A DNA stretch of 64,000 bases. It comes from Eubacteriales bacterium (lineage in GTDB: Bacteria > Bacillota > Clostridia > Lachnospirales > Lachnospiraceae). Below the pieces are notes generated by a model. It searched no databases and was not told the origin of the DNA. It saw nothing but the letters and a program-made list of their open reading frames with translations. Position 1 is the stretch's first letter, and each line of letters opens with the position of its first letter. A program made the position numbers and the translations under genes. Shown here piece after piece: positions 34,672-43,560 of this stretch. The stretch spans positions 1-64,000 of the forward strand of contig JAUNGV010000007.1 in the NCBI GenBank assembly GCA_030524225.1. The letters are read 5' to 3'.

Positions 34672-36027
34672 ATGGAAGCAGGAGCATTACCTAAAATCAT
34701 AACGGAGACGGTGCCGGGACCGAAGGCTGCGGCACTGCTGGCACGGCGCAGAGAGGCGGTGCCGGATGGTATCCGCTGCAATTATCCGTGCGCGATCAAA
34801 GAGGGCCGCGGCGCGGCGTTTGAGGATGTGGACGGCAATATTTTCCTTGACTGGATCGGCGGCGTCGGCGTGCTGAACATCGGCTACAGCCATCCGGAAA
34901 TCGTGGAAGCGGTCAAGGCGCAGGCGGACCGGTATTTTCACACGATGCAGAATATCGTCGTGCATGAGGGATATGTGGCGCTGGCGGAGAAGATGAACGA
35001 GATCGTGCCGGTGCGCGGCGACCAGAAAAAGACGATGTTCGCCAACAGCGGAGCGGAAGCGGATGAGAATGCGGTCAAGATCGCCAAGGCGTATACGAAA
35101 CGGCCGAATATCATCGTCTTTACCGGGGCATTCCACGGAAGGACGCTGCTGACGATGGCGATGACGAGCAAAAAGGCGTACTCGCTGGGCATGGGGCCGT
35201 TCCCGGACGGCGTGTACCGCGCGCCCTTCCCGTATCTCTACCGCTGCCCCGGAGCGATGTCGGAGAGCGAGGCGGTGGCCTACTATGTGAACGCTCTGGA
35301 GGAAATGTTCGAGAGCGCTACCCCCGCGCAGTACACGGCGGCCATCGTGGCGGAGCCGGTGCAGGGAGAGGGCGGATTCATTCCCGCGCCGATCGCGTGG
35401 GTTAAGGCGGTGCGGGAGATCTGCGACCGGTATGGGATTCTGTTTATTGCGGACGAGGTGCAGACCGGCTTTGGCCGTTCGGGCAGGATGTTTGCCTCCG
35501 AGTACTGGAAGGAGGCGGGCTGCGCACCGGATATCATGACGAGCGCCAAGTCAATCGCGGCCGGAATTCCGCTGGCGGCGGTGACGGCGCGCCGTGAGAT
35601 CATGGACGCGGTGGCGCCCGGTACGATTGGCGGCACGTTCTCCGGAAACCCGCTGGCCTGTGCGGCGGCTCTGAAGGTCATCGAGATCATGCAGAGAGAT
35701 CATCTGCCGGAGCGTGCGCTGGAGATTGCGGAACTCTGCAAAAAGGAATTTGAAAGCTGGAAGGAGAGGTACGGCGTCGTCGGCGATGTGCGCGGCACGG
35801 GCGCCATGATGGGCATTGAGTTTGTCCGGGATCAGGAGACGAAGGAGCCTGCACCGGAACTGGTCACGGCGATCATCGCAGAAGCGGCGCAGCACGGACT
35901 TCTCGTGGAGAGCGCCGGCACATACGGCAACGTGATCCGCTTCCTGTGCCCTCTCGTCGTGACCGATGAACAGCTGAGAGCGGGGCTGGAGATTCTGGAG
36001 GCGGCCGTGAAGACGAGCGTTTCGTGA
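34672..36027 (+). CDS. Class III aminotransferase, 4-aminobutyrate/putrescine type
   Basis: About 451 aa. PLP lysine is K293 in SAKSIAAGIPLAAV; IFDEVQ-type motif is present as LFIADEVQTGFGRSG, along with NSGAEADENAVKIAK and FTGAFHGRT. These place it with GabT/putrescine/ornithine aminotransferases. In this operon it could deaminate putrescine to aminobutyraldehyde or GABA to succinic semialdehyde. ATG 34672 has GGAGAG upstream; an ATG at 34660 would add four residues. It follows the dehydrogenase by 89 bases. Confidence 0.9.
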   Translation: MEAGALPKIITETVPGPKAAALLARRREAVPDGIRCNYPCAIKEGRGAAFEDVDGNIFLDWIGGVGVLNIGYSHPEIVEAVKAQADRYFHTMQNIVVHEGYVALAEKMNEIVPVRGDQKKTMFANSGAEADENAVKIAKAYTKRPNIIVFTGAFHGRTLLTMAMTSKKAYSLGMGPFPDGVYRAPFPYLYRCPGAMSESEAVAYYVNALEEMFESATPAQYTAAIVAEPVQGEGGFIPAPIAWVKAVREICDRYGILFIADEVQTGFGRSGRMFASEYWKEAGCAPDIMTSAKSIAAGIPLAAVTARREIMDAVAPGTIGGTFSGNPLACAAALKVIEIMQRDHLPERALEIAELCKKEFESWKERYGVVGDVRGTGAMMGIEFVRDQETKEPAPELVTAIIAEAAQHGLLVESAGTYGNVIRFLCPLVVTDEQLRAGLEILEAAVKTSVS

Positions 36028-36091
36028 GGCCGGAAAATCTGGTAGAATACAGAAAGGAGTGAAAGCAGGAAAACGGACAAAGGAGAGCGGT

Positions 36092-36847
36092 ATGCGTCTG
36101 GATAAATATCTCGCCGATATGAATGTAGGGAAGCGGAGCGAACTCAAGAAGGAGATCCGGAAAGGGAAAGTCACAGTCAACGGGGCAATTGTGCGGGATC
36201 CGGGGCAGAACGTGAGCGCGCAGGATATGGTCGTCTGCAACGGCGCACCGGTCCGGTATGAGGAGTATGTCTATTATATGCTCCATAAACCGGCGGGCGT
36301 GATCTCGGCGAGTGAGGACAGGAGGCAGGAGACCGTCGTCGATCTCATAGAGGATCGGGCGCGGAACGATTTGTTTCCGGTGGGGCGGCTCGACAAGGAT
36401 ACGGAGGGGCTGCTCCTGATTACCAATGACGGCGAACTGACGCATCGCCTGCTCTCTCCGAAAAAGCACGTGGACAAGGTCTATTACGCTAAGGTGCACG
36501 GGGAGGTCACACAGGAGGATGTGGAGCGGTTTGCGCAGGGGCTGATGATCGACGAGACGTTTACTGCTCTTCCTGCAGATCTGCGGATTCTGGCGGTGCG
36601 CCCTTCAGGACGCGAAGAGGAGGCGGCAGGGGAGACACAGCCGGAAAGCATAGTGTCGGAGGTGGAAATCACGATCCGCGAGGGCAAGTTCCACCAGATC
36701 AAGCGGATGTTTGCGGCGGCGGGCAAGGAAGTGATCTATCTCAAGCGTCTGTCCATGGGGCCGCTCGTGCTGGATGATTCGCTGGCGAGAGGACAGTACC
36801 GGCGGCTGAGCGAGACGGAGCTGGAAGAGCTGCGAAAGCTGCGCTGA
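36092..36847 (+). CDS. Pseudouridine synthase, RsuA/RluB family
   Basis: About 251 aa. N-terminal S4 RNA-binding domain (MRLDKYLADMNVGKRSELKK) and catalytic domain with D101 in GRLDKDTEGLLLITNDGEL, then KYYxKV-type VDKVYYAKVHG and EGKFHQIKRMF. It isomerises a uridine in rRNA, most likely 16S (RsuA-like). A short acidic insert (about 168-180) lies in the catalytic domain. AAAGGAGAG precedes ATG 36092. It may be cotranscribed with the aminotransferase (about 65-base gap) but is functionally unrelated. Its stop is 11 bases from the converging hydrolase stop. Confidence 0.92.
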   Translation: MRLDKYLADMNVGKRSELKKEIRKGKVTVNGAIVRDPGQNVSAQDMVVCNGAPVRYEEYVYYMLHKPAGVISASEDRRQETVVDLIEDRARNDLFPVGRLDKDTEGLLLITNDGELTHRLLSPKKHVDKVYYAKVHGEVTQEDVERFAQGLMIDETFTALPADLRILAVRPSGREEEAAGETQPESIVSEVEITIREGKFHQIKRMFAAAGKEVIYLKRLSMGPLVLDDSLARGQYRRLSETELEELRKLR

Positions 36848-36858
36848 CGCGGAAGTGC

Positions 36859-37767
36859 TCAGGATTGTGTATTCTGAGACATGATGTTTTTTAGAAAATT
36901 ATATGTCTCCTGTGCGGCGCGCAGCTTGCCTTTGCCGGTAAAGCCGTGGGGCTCGCCGGAGAAAATATGGAGTCTGGCGTCCGGATAGCATTCGGACGCC
37001 TTTTTGCCGTAAGAGATGTTCACGACAGTGTCGCCGTCTCCGTGCAGGATCAGAACCGGCTTTGTAAAAGCGGAGAGTTCGGACCAGATATCGTAGTCGA
37101 GAAGGCGTTCGTTATACAGGCGGCTCACCTTCAGACCAAAGGTTTTGCTGACAGGGGGAATCTCTGCGGGGGAGGCGAATTTCCGCCGGGCGTCGTCCGG
37201 GATACAGAAGGCCGGGTAGTAGAGAACCATGGCGCGCAGCCGGGAGAGATGACGGGGCGCGGTGATGCCGCAGACACAGCCGCCCTGACTCTCTCCGAGC
37301 AGAAAGAGGTTGTCCGCATCCACTTCCGGGAGGTCAGAGACCGCACTGATGATGGCGTCCAGATCCTCCCGCTCTGTAAAAATGGACATATCCAGCATCG
37401 TTCCGCCGCTGCGGCTGTGTCTGCTGCCGCCGTAGAAATCAAAACAAAAGACGGCGAATCCGCTCATCGCAAGGCACATGCCCATCGTGTCCCGGCAGAG
37501 GCGGTAGCTGCTGCCAAAGCCGTGGCAGCAGATTACGGTTGGAAACGGACCGCTTCCTCCCTGCGGCAGAAGGAGTTCTCCGTACAGAGTGTGTGCGGCA
37601 GGAATGGAGAGAGGCCGTATTGTCACGCGGTTACCCCGCCCGTCAGAAGTCAGGGGACGGGGCTTTGGCATAAAGCGGCGGTAATTCCAGTAGGAGAGGC
37701 TGCCGAGAGCGGCTGCGGTCAGGACGGCAAAGATCCATTTGATCATTTTGTACGGGTATCCTTTCAT
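36859..37767 (-). CDS. Alpha/beta hydrolase with N-terminal membrane anchor
   Basis: About 302 aa (296 if it starts at the second Met, 37749). A hydrophobic helix near the N-terminus (IKWIFAVLTAAALGSLSYW) suggests anchoring or export. The nucleophile elbow is GESQGG, the acid is in ILHGDGDTVV and the His in GEPHGF; the oxyanion region reads ICCHGFGSS. This resembles peptidase/esterase members of the dienelactone-hydrolase-like group. As the last gene after a GPH symporter and a GH43 enzyme it probably removes an acyl group from a plant-type oligosaccharide. Start codon is uncertain because no strong ribosome binding site is seen. Confidence 0.82.
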   Translation of the reverse strand: MKGYPYKMIKWIFAVLTAAALGSLSYWNYRRFMPKPRPLTSDGRGNRVTIRPLSIPAAHTLYGELLLPQGGSGPFPTVICCHGFGSSYRLCRDTMGMCLAMSGFAVFCFDFYGGSRHSRSGGTMLDMSIFTEREDLDAIISAVSDLPEVDADNLFLLGESQGGCVCGITAPRHLSRLRAMVLYYPAFCIPDDARRKFASPAEIPPVSKTFGLKVSRLYNERLLDYDIWSELSAFTKPVLILHGDGDTVVNISYGKKASECYPDARLHIFSGEPHGFTGKGKLRAAQETYNFLKNIMSQNTQS

Positions 37768-37779
37768 TTGTTTTCTGGT

Positions 37780-39246
37780 TCAGAGCAGGGTGAAGTCCAT
37801 GAAGTCCGCATAGCCTCTGCCCTGATAGGTGAAACAGAGCGCGTGCCGTCCTGCTCCGATGCGCAGGGGAGCGCGGAAGGATGTCCAGCTTCTGGCCGGG
37901 ACGAGCGGGATGCTGGCGAGGAGAGCGCCGGTCTCGTCGCGAAGGAGCAGCGAGCCGGAACATTTTCCACGAATCGTCGCACAGAGGGAGGTGGGGAGCG
38001 GAGTATCCGCGCCGAAACGGAAGTATTTGTAAACGGCGCTTGCTCCGTCCCGCAGGTTGGCGATGTACTGACGCCCCTCCTGCGCGTCTGGTTCATCCTG
38101 TGTGAAGGCGGGATGACGCCGGTTCTGTACCATCGGATGCGCGCTGTAGAGAGCGCCATTGGCGGAGAAAAGCTGACAGGCGATCCGGGCCTCAAAGAAG
38201 CCGGTTCCGGGCAGATCGCCGCACAGGGCGCAGCTCGTCATCTCGGCCTGCAGGAAGCGTCCGTCCGCTGTCATTGTAATCGGCGCGGCGCAGGACTGCC
38301 GGGAACTCATGCGGCGGTTTGTGTGTCGGTGATAAAAGACGTAATACGCTCCGTTGATCTTCTCGACGCTGCCGTGCGTGTTGCCGATGTAGTTCCTGAC
38401 TCCGGGATTCGCCTTGCTGTTGTACCCCATCGGCACGGGACCCGCAAGGCCGATGTCTCCGTTGGAGACGAGTGTTCCGCCGTAGGAAAAACCGCTGTCC
38501 GGGCGGTCCGAAACGGCCCAGCACAGCTCATGGCTGAGAACGGAGGAGTAGATGAAGTAGTATCGGCCGTCGAATTTGCGGATAGAGCTGGCTTCAAAGA
38601 ACTCGTGTCCCTCAAAGCCGGTGCCGTCGGAGTTCGTTATATTCGGAAGCAGAGCCCGGGGCTCAGTTCGCAGCGTTATCATATCCGCCTCCAGCTCCAT
38701 GTGGAAGACGAAGCAGTGAGTTCTGGCATGTGTTCTGGCCATGCGCGGAGAGAGAGGCCCCTGTCCCGCATAGAGGTGAATTCGCCCGTCATCATCCCGC
38801 AGGACAGCCGGATCGAAGGGACGGGTATCTCCGGGGCGCTGCCCGAGAGGGACGCCCTGCGGATCGCGGACATAATCGAGAAAGCGGTATCGCCCGGCAG
38901 GCGTTTCACAGACGGCCACGCCGATTCTGGGGTGGTCGGCAAGGCAGTAATAGAGATAGAATCGTCCGTCCTCCCCCTGCACGGCGTCAGGAGCCCAGAG
39001 CGCCAGTCTGCCGTCCGCATTGGCCGGATCCTGCGTTTTGTCATAGGTGACGCCCTCGAAACGCCAGTCAGAGAGATCAGAGAGCGGCGCGCTCCATCCT
39101 ACATAGTTGTTTTCACAGAACCGCGTGCCTCCGAACCGGTCGTGAGAACCGATCAGATAAAGACGCTCTCCGAAAATATGAGGTTCTGCATCCGCAAGAT
39201 ATTCCCAGCCCGGCAGAAGCGGGCTGACACCGATAGAATTTGCCAT
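37780..39246 (-). CDS. GH43-family glycoside hydrolase
   Basis: 488 aa, five-bladed propeller signature: catalytic base D19 in ADAEPHIF, pKa modulator D145 in RPFDPAVL and general acid E218 in HEFFEASSI, the triad order of GH43. The C-terminal third (from about 330) is a beta-sandwich module with FDGRYYF-like and carbohydrate-binding-like sequence (FRFGADTPL, HALCFTYQGRGYADF). No signal peptide, so it acts inside on imported saccharides. Arabinofuranosidase, xylosidase or galactosidase activity is possible. It sits 91 bases after the GPH symporter gene and 13 bases before the hydrolase. Confidence 0.88.
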   Translation of the reverse strand: MANSIGVSPLLPGWEYLADAEPHIFGERLYLIGSHDRFGGTRFCENNYVGWSAPLSDLSDWRFEGVTYDKTQDPANADGRLALWAPDAVQGEDGRFYLYYCLADHPRIGVAVCETPAGRYRFLDYVRDPQGVPLGQRPGDTRPFDPAVLRDDDGRIHLYAGQGPLSPRMARTHARTHCFVFHMELEADMITLRTEPRALLPNITNSDGTGFEGHEFFEASSIRKFDGRYYFIYSSVLSHELCWAVSDRPDSGFSYGGTLVSNGDIGLAGPVPMGYNSKANPGVRNYIGNTHGSVEKINGAYYVFYHRHTNRRMSSRQSCAAPITMTADGRFLQAEMTSCALCGDLPGTGFFEARIACQLFSANGALYSAHPMVQNRRHPAFTQDEPDAQEGRQYIANLRDGASAVYKYFRFGADTPLPTSLCATIRGKCSGSLLLRDETGALLASIPLVPARSWTSFRAPLRIGAGRHALCFTYQGRGYADFMDFTLL

Positions 39247-39337
39247 AGAGTACCTTTCCTGCCGCAGGTTTTCTGCGGCATAAGCAGAAGAAACGACAGG
39301 ACGCTTTCCGGACAGGGAGGAACCATCTGCCGCTTGC

Positions 39338-40825
39338 CTACGGAAGCAGCTGTTCTTTCATCTGACTGCGGATTTCGTCCGTGACGGGATAGCTGCGCGT
39401 GACAAGCCATGCAATCAGACCGAAGAGGCAGGGGAGCAGTCCCATGATGACGATGAACCACGTCAGCATATGAGGAATGCGGGTAATATCCCCGGCAAAA
39501 TCCCCTGTTCTGGAATCGACGACATAGCCGATGGCGACGAGCAGGAAGCCGATCAGACTGCCTGCCAGCGCGCTCTGTGCCTTGTTGATAAACTTATTAA
39601 AGGCGTTGCAGAGGGCAGAGCGGTCTTTTCCGTTTTGATAAATCTCATAATCCATACACTCGATGTTGATGCTCTCGCCCGGAATGAAATCACATCCGAC
39701 TGCGACGGCAGTGATTGCCGTGCAGAGGAAGAAGAGAGCGGGCGTACTGCGGAGAACGCCGATGACCTGAAAGAGAAAGAGCAGTCCGCAGGGAGCCGCC
39801 TGCAAAAGGAGCAGAATCCGGTGAAAACGCATCGGAGAGCCGGCTTTTTTCATCAGCGGGACGGCGATGGCAGTGCCCAGAAGCAGCGGCAGAAACATCA
39901 TCATGGAAGAGACCAGCGAATAGACGCCGTAGGCGTCGCTGTCCACCTGACCGGTCGTCAGATCGGTGCAGAGTCCCCATTTGATATAATAAAGCATTGT
40001 GGCGAAAAGAAAGGTCCAGATAAATCCGGAGAATGTCATGTCCAGAATCCGCACGCGCAGCGCCTTATTTTCTTTAAGGAGAAGGAAAAAATCGCGGAGA
40101 CGGACACGCGTCTTACTCCCGCTCTCTTCTCTCGGCGCGTGATGCTTTTCCCTGACAAGAGAAATGCCGAGCAGGGACAGGATCGCTGTGATTCCGATGA
40201 GAGCGGTGACGGTCAGACCGAAGGAGGTGTGCATGTCACCGATACCGGCATCGACGGCATTGACGATGCCAATCAGTCCGGCAGTGATCATGCCGAGCAG
40301 CATGGAGACGAAACGTGGAGCGATCATCATTTTGCCGCGCTGATTCGGATCGAGCGTCAGCGTGCGGTAGACGAGATTCGGAGCGTAGAAGGAAGCTCCG
40401 ACGTCATAAACCAGATAGAAAAAAATCACCCAGAGGCAGGTGAGGACGACATGTGTTCCGGCCGGCACGAAAAAAAGACAGGAAATGCCGACGGAGGTCA
40501 GCAGGATGGAGAGAATGATAAAAGGTTTGTATTTGCCGTGCTTTCCCACCTTGGCGCGATCCATGATCCAGCCCTCCAGCGGATCGTTGACCGCGTCAAA
40601 AATCCGGGAGAACAGCAGGATGCTGCTGCCCACGACGGCGCCGAATGCGCCCAGACCGGCGTAATCCGTCAGATAGACCATAAACCACGACGTCATCAGC
40701 GCAGCGCCCATCGCGTCGGTCAGACTCATCGCCGTGGTTCCGAGGTAGGTCCGGAATCCCAGTTTGTCAGGATACGCCGGGTTTGCCGATGTGCCGGAAT
40801 GTTTCTTTTGTTCTCTTTCTCCCAT
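39338..40825 (-). CDS. GPH-family sugar:cation symporter (MFS)
   Basis: 495 aa, 12 predicted membrane spans. LTDAMGAALMTSWFMVYLTDYAG, DAVNDPLEGWIMDRAKVGKHGKYKPFI and SINIECMDYEIYQNGKDR match the glycoside-pentoside-hexuronide symporters. It likely imports a pentose-containing oligosaccharide for the GH43 enzyme encoded after it. GGGGGAG precedes the ATG on the minus strand. The promoter is in the AT-rich divergent region shared with the AraC gene. Confidence 0.92.
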   Translation of the reverse strand: MGEREQKKHSGTSANPAYPDKLGFRTYLGTTAMSLTDAMGAALMTSWFMVYLTDYAGLGAFGAVVGSSILLFSRIFDAVNDPLEGWIMDRAKVGKHGKYKPFIILSILLTSVGISCLFFVPAGTHVVLTCLWVIFFYLVYDVGASFYAPNLVYRTLTLDPNQRGKMMIAPRFVSMLLGMITAGLIGIVNAVDAGIGDMHTSFGLTVTALIGITAILSLLGISLVREKHHAPREESGSKTRVRLRDFFLLLKENKALRVRILDMTFSGFIWTFLFATMLYYIKWGLCTDLTTGQVDSDAYGVYSLVSSMMMFLPLLLGTAIAVPLMKKAGSPMRFHRILLLLQAAPCGLLFLFQVIGVLRSTPALFFLCTAITAVAVGCDFIPGESINIECMDYEIYQNGKDRSALCNAFNKFINKAQSALAGSLIGFLLVAIGYVVDSRTGDFAGDITRIPHMLTWFIVIMGLLPCLFGLIAWLVTRSYPVTDEIRSQMKEQLLP

Positions 40826-41206
40826 GATTTTGTTCTCCCCCTGTTATATCGAATTGGTGTGTCGAATTGTGATGCCGGTTTGCCGTGTCGGACTGCCGCG
40901 CTGAGCCGTTGCGGCGGTTTTGCTTCATCAGGCTTTTATCAGAATGATAGCGGAAAAAGTGGTGAAGTAAGTAACAGGATATTAATTTTTCTGTTGGAAA
41001 AATAATATTTATTGTAAAAATATTAAAATAATAATATATTTATTAAAATAGAGACATTAAAATCGGGAAAAATCAAGGACAATGCTGCGGATGAGCGATG
41101 CGGGAATTACGGTGACGCGGCGGGGAGTGCAGGGGCAGGGAATGAAACGGAGTGAGACGAATGCTTCGGTGCGGACAGAGCAGAGAAGCAGCGGCGGGAG
41201 GTGAGA
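40826..41206. promoter_or_regulatory. Divergent regulatory region between GPH symporter and AraC genes
   Basis: No coding frame of quality is seen. The part from about 40975 to 41065 is very AT-rich (AATAATATATTTATTAAAAT type sequence) and is the likely site of both promoters; the part near the AraC start is GC-richer. I could not define -35/-10 pairs with confidence. Confidence 0.5.
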
Positions 41207-42463
41207 ATGGAACTGACAATGGCGCAGCGAATGGAATATTTCAGCGAACTGATCCGGTGCGGACAGACGATTTATTACTGGCAGCTGGATCCGGCTCTGG
41301 CGCTCGTCTCCTCAAACTGTCCGGAGGTGGAGATCATTTACTCGTTCCTCTCTGTCGGCAGCTGCAGGAGCTATCTGACCCTTTATCTTGAAAAAGGAGA
41401 GAAAGATCCTCTGATTCTCTCGGATACGTTGGGGCTGTCATGGGTGGCGGCATTTGAGGCGGCGGAAGGGAGAGTGTGCCGTGTGCATCTGATCGGGCCG
41501 TGTTTTACCTCAGATGTTCCGGGCAGAGAACTGGAAGAGGCGGTGGCGGGCCGGGAATATCCTCCGGCGATGGCACGGCGGTTTCTCGAGCGAATCCGGC
41601 AGCTGCCGGTGACGCCGCTGATTGTGTGGATGCAGTATGGTCTGATGCTCCATTTTGCGGTGACGGGGGAGAAGAGGGAAGTCAGCGATTTCCAATATCA
41701 GACGGAGAGTGGACAGGAGCACGTTCCAGGCGGGGCACAGAACAGGGGGGAGAGCGACAGTGCGCCCGGAAACGGGGTCTGGCTCGCGGAACAGGAGGCA
41801 CTGCGCATGATTGAAGAGGGGCGTCCGGATTATAAAGAGATATTCGGGAGACTCTCTGCTTCGGCGGGTTTTTCACTGGAGGGAAGGGGGAGTTTGGCGG
41901 CGGCCGGCGGACAGAAAAGCAGGCAGAGCAAAAATGCGGTGCTCTCCTTCATCACACTGGCGACCCGGGCGGCGATCCGGGGCGGGATGGATGCGGAGAC
42001 GGCGTATCTGATCGGCAACCGGTATATGCAGAGTGTGGAGAATGCCGCAACGATGTCTGATCTGGCGCATTTGAATGCGACGATGTACGATGATTTTGTG
42101 ATGAGGGTATATCGGATTCGAAATGGGGAGAAGGTTTCGCCTGCAGTCCGGACCTGCTGCAATTACATCGACCGGCATCTGTCGGAGAACCTCTCTCTTG
42201 CCCGGCTGGCGGCACAGGCCGGATATTCCGGCTATTATCTGGCGCAGAAATTCAGAAAAGAGATGGGCTGCACCGTGTCGGAGTACAGAAAGCGCAGGAG
42301 AATCCGGCAGGCCTGCCTGCTGCTGGAGGGCACCTCGCAGAGCGTGCAGGAGATCTCGGAGCACTTGGGCTTCTGCAATCCGAGCTATTTTACGGAGAGT
42401 TTCAGGGGAGAGATGGGGACAACGCCCGGGGAATACCGAAGAGAGCGCGGCGTGGATGTGTGA
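41207..42463 (+). CDS. AraC-family transcriptional regulator
   Basis: About 418 aa. The C-terminal ~100 residues are a clear AraC domain: LSLARLAAQAGYSGYYLAQKFRKEMG and VQEISEHLGFCNPSYFTESFRGEMG. The long N-terminal part (1-300) looks like the regulators without a cupin signature seen in Lachnospiraceae, with a hydrophilic insert at about 165-195. ATG 41207 follows GGGAGG by five bases. Divergent orientation to the GPH symporter, GH43 and hydrolase operon suggests it controls those genes. Confidence 0.88.
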   Translation: MELTMAQRMEYFSELIRCGQTIYYWQLDPALALVSSNCPEVEIIYSFLSVGSCRSYLTLYLEKGEKDPLILSDTLGLSWVAAFEAAEGRVCRVHLIGPCFTSDVPGRELEEAVAGREYPPAMARRFLERIRQLPVTPLIVWMQYGLMLHFAVTGEKREVSDFQYQTESGQEHVPGGAQNRGESDSAPGNGVWLAEQEALRMIEEGRPDYKEIFGRLSASAGFSLEGRGSLAAAGGQKSRQSKNAVLSFITLATRAAIRGGMDAETAYLIGNRYMQSVENAATMSDLAHLNATMYDDFVMRVYRIRNGEKVSPAVRTCCNYIDRHLSENLSLARLAAQAGYSGYYLAQKFRKEMGCTVSEYRKRRRIRQACLLLEGTSQSVQEISEHLGFCNPSYFTESFRGEMGTTPGEYRRERGVDV

Positions 42464-42634
42464 GCAGGAGAATCGGGTGCGGATTGCAAATATATTATGG
42501 CGAAAACCGCGCAACTGGGGTATGATAGGAGAAGAAAGAGGAGAAGCGGCAAAGCGGTCCTGCAGCCTCAGAGGCAGGAGAGAAAAGCCGTGCCGCGGAC
42601 ACAAACAAATTAATTGATGGAGGGAAGCAAAGCA

Positions 42635-43291
42635 ATGAAATTCTTTATTGACACCGCCAATGTAGACGAGATCAGAAAAGCGAACGATATGGGCGTGATC
42701 GCAGGCGTAACCACGAATCCGAGCCTGATCGCAAAGGAAGGCCGCGATTATGTGGAGACGTTAAAAGAGATCGCAACGATTGTGGACGGACCGATTTCCG
42801 GGGAGGTGAAAGCGACAACGACCGACGCGGAGGGAATGATCAAAGAGGGACGTGAGATCGCGGCGATTCATCCGAATATGGTCGTGAAGATTCCGATGAC
42901 GGTGGAAGGATTAAAGGCGATCAAGGTGCTCTCCTCCGAGGGAATCAAGACGAACTGCACGCTGATCTTCTCTGCCAATCAGGCGCTTCTGGCGGCACGC
43001 GCAGGCGCAACGTATGTCAGCCCGTTCCTCGGTCGTCTCGACGATATCAGTCAGCCCGGCATCGATCTGATCGATTCGATCGTGGCGATTTTTGATAACT
43101 TTGGCGACATCGAGACCGAGATCATCGCGGCGAGCATCCGCACCACGATCCATGTGACGGACTGCGCACTGGCAGGCGCGGACATCGCGACCGTTCCGTA
43201 CAAGGTGATCGAGCAGATGACGAAGCACCCGCTCACCGACGCAGGCATTGAGAAGTTCAAAGAGGACTATATTAAGGTGTTTGGCGAGTAA
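42635..43291 (+). CDS. Transaldolase, TalC/fructose-6-phosphate aldolase type
   Basis: About 218 aa, the short form of the family. The N-terminus [29 protein letters not shown], Schiff-base lysine K85 in [14 protein letters not shown], and SPFLGRLDD are diagnostic. It moves a dihydroxyacetone unit in the non-oxidative pentose phosphate pathway, or acts as an FSA. GGAGGG lies upstream of the ATG. Pentose use by the neighbouring GH43/GPH genes is consistent with this role. Confidence 0.94.
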   Translation: MKFFIDTANVDEIRKANDMGVIAGVTTNPSLIAKEGRDYVETLKEIATIVDGPISGEVKATTTDAEGMIKEGREIAAIHPNMVVKIPMTVEGLKAIKVLSSEGIKTNCTLIFSANQALLAARAGATYVSPFLGRLDDISQPGIDLIDSIVAIFDNFGDIETEIIAASIRTTIHVTDCALAGADIATVPYKVIEQMTKHPLTDAGIEKFKEDYIKVFGE

Positions 43292-43294
43292 CAA

Positions 43295-43433
43295 ACGAAC
43301 CTTGTGAGGGAGCTAAAGTTCCCTCACAAGGTTCGTACGAGGCAGCGGAGCTGCCTCGGGGCTGTGGCAAGGTGCAGCCTCAGTAAGGGATCAAGGATTC
43401 GTTCGAGGCAGTGGGACCGCCTCGGAGTTATAT
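43295..43433. repeat. Cluster of palindromes after the transaldolase gene
   Basis: A perfect 17-base stem (43295-43311 with 43320-43336, eight-base loop) is followed by CGAGGCAGC / GCTGCCTCG (43338-43346 with 43350-43358, perfect) and by a related imperfect copy CGAGGC..GCCTCG at about 43403-43433. The blocks CAAGGTTCGTACGAGGCAGC (from 43327) and CAAGGATTCGTTCGAGGCAG (from 43392) are direct repeats, so the hairpin unit occurs twice. Confidence 0.75.
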
Positions 43434-43441
43434 CAAAAATA

Positions 43442-43508
43442 AAACCTCCTTCCGTATCGGATTTGCGAATGACCGGTGCGGGAGGAGGTTTGTTGTTTGG
43501 ATTTTTTT
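43442..43508. terminator. Bidirectional intrinsic terminator
   Basis: AAACCTCCT (43442-43450) pairs with AGGAGGTTT (43483-43491). On the plus strand TGTTGTTTGGATTTTTTT follows; on the minus strand TTTTATTTTTG follows. It suits both the transaldolase gene and the converging symporter gene. Confidence 0.75.
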
Positions 43509-43560
43509 ACTATTTTACTATTTGGACCGGCAGCGTGTTTCTGATTTCAGCAGAGCTGTG

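Noticed and set aside
36946..39384. Very long open frame on the plus strand opposite the GH43 and hydrolase genes
   Set aside because: It is antisense to two genes with intact catalytic motifs, has no ribosome binding site and reads as a shadow of GC-rich codons.
39470..41005. Long plus-strand open frame opposite the GPH symporter
   Set aside because: The minus-strand product has the full 12-span GPH pattern; the antisense product is polar and shows no domain.
43295..43433. A CRISPR array
   Set aside because: Only two imperfect repeat copies with palindromic cores and no regular spacers or cas genes.
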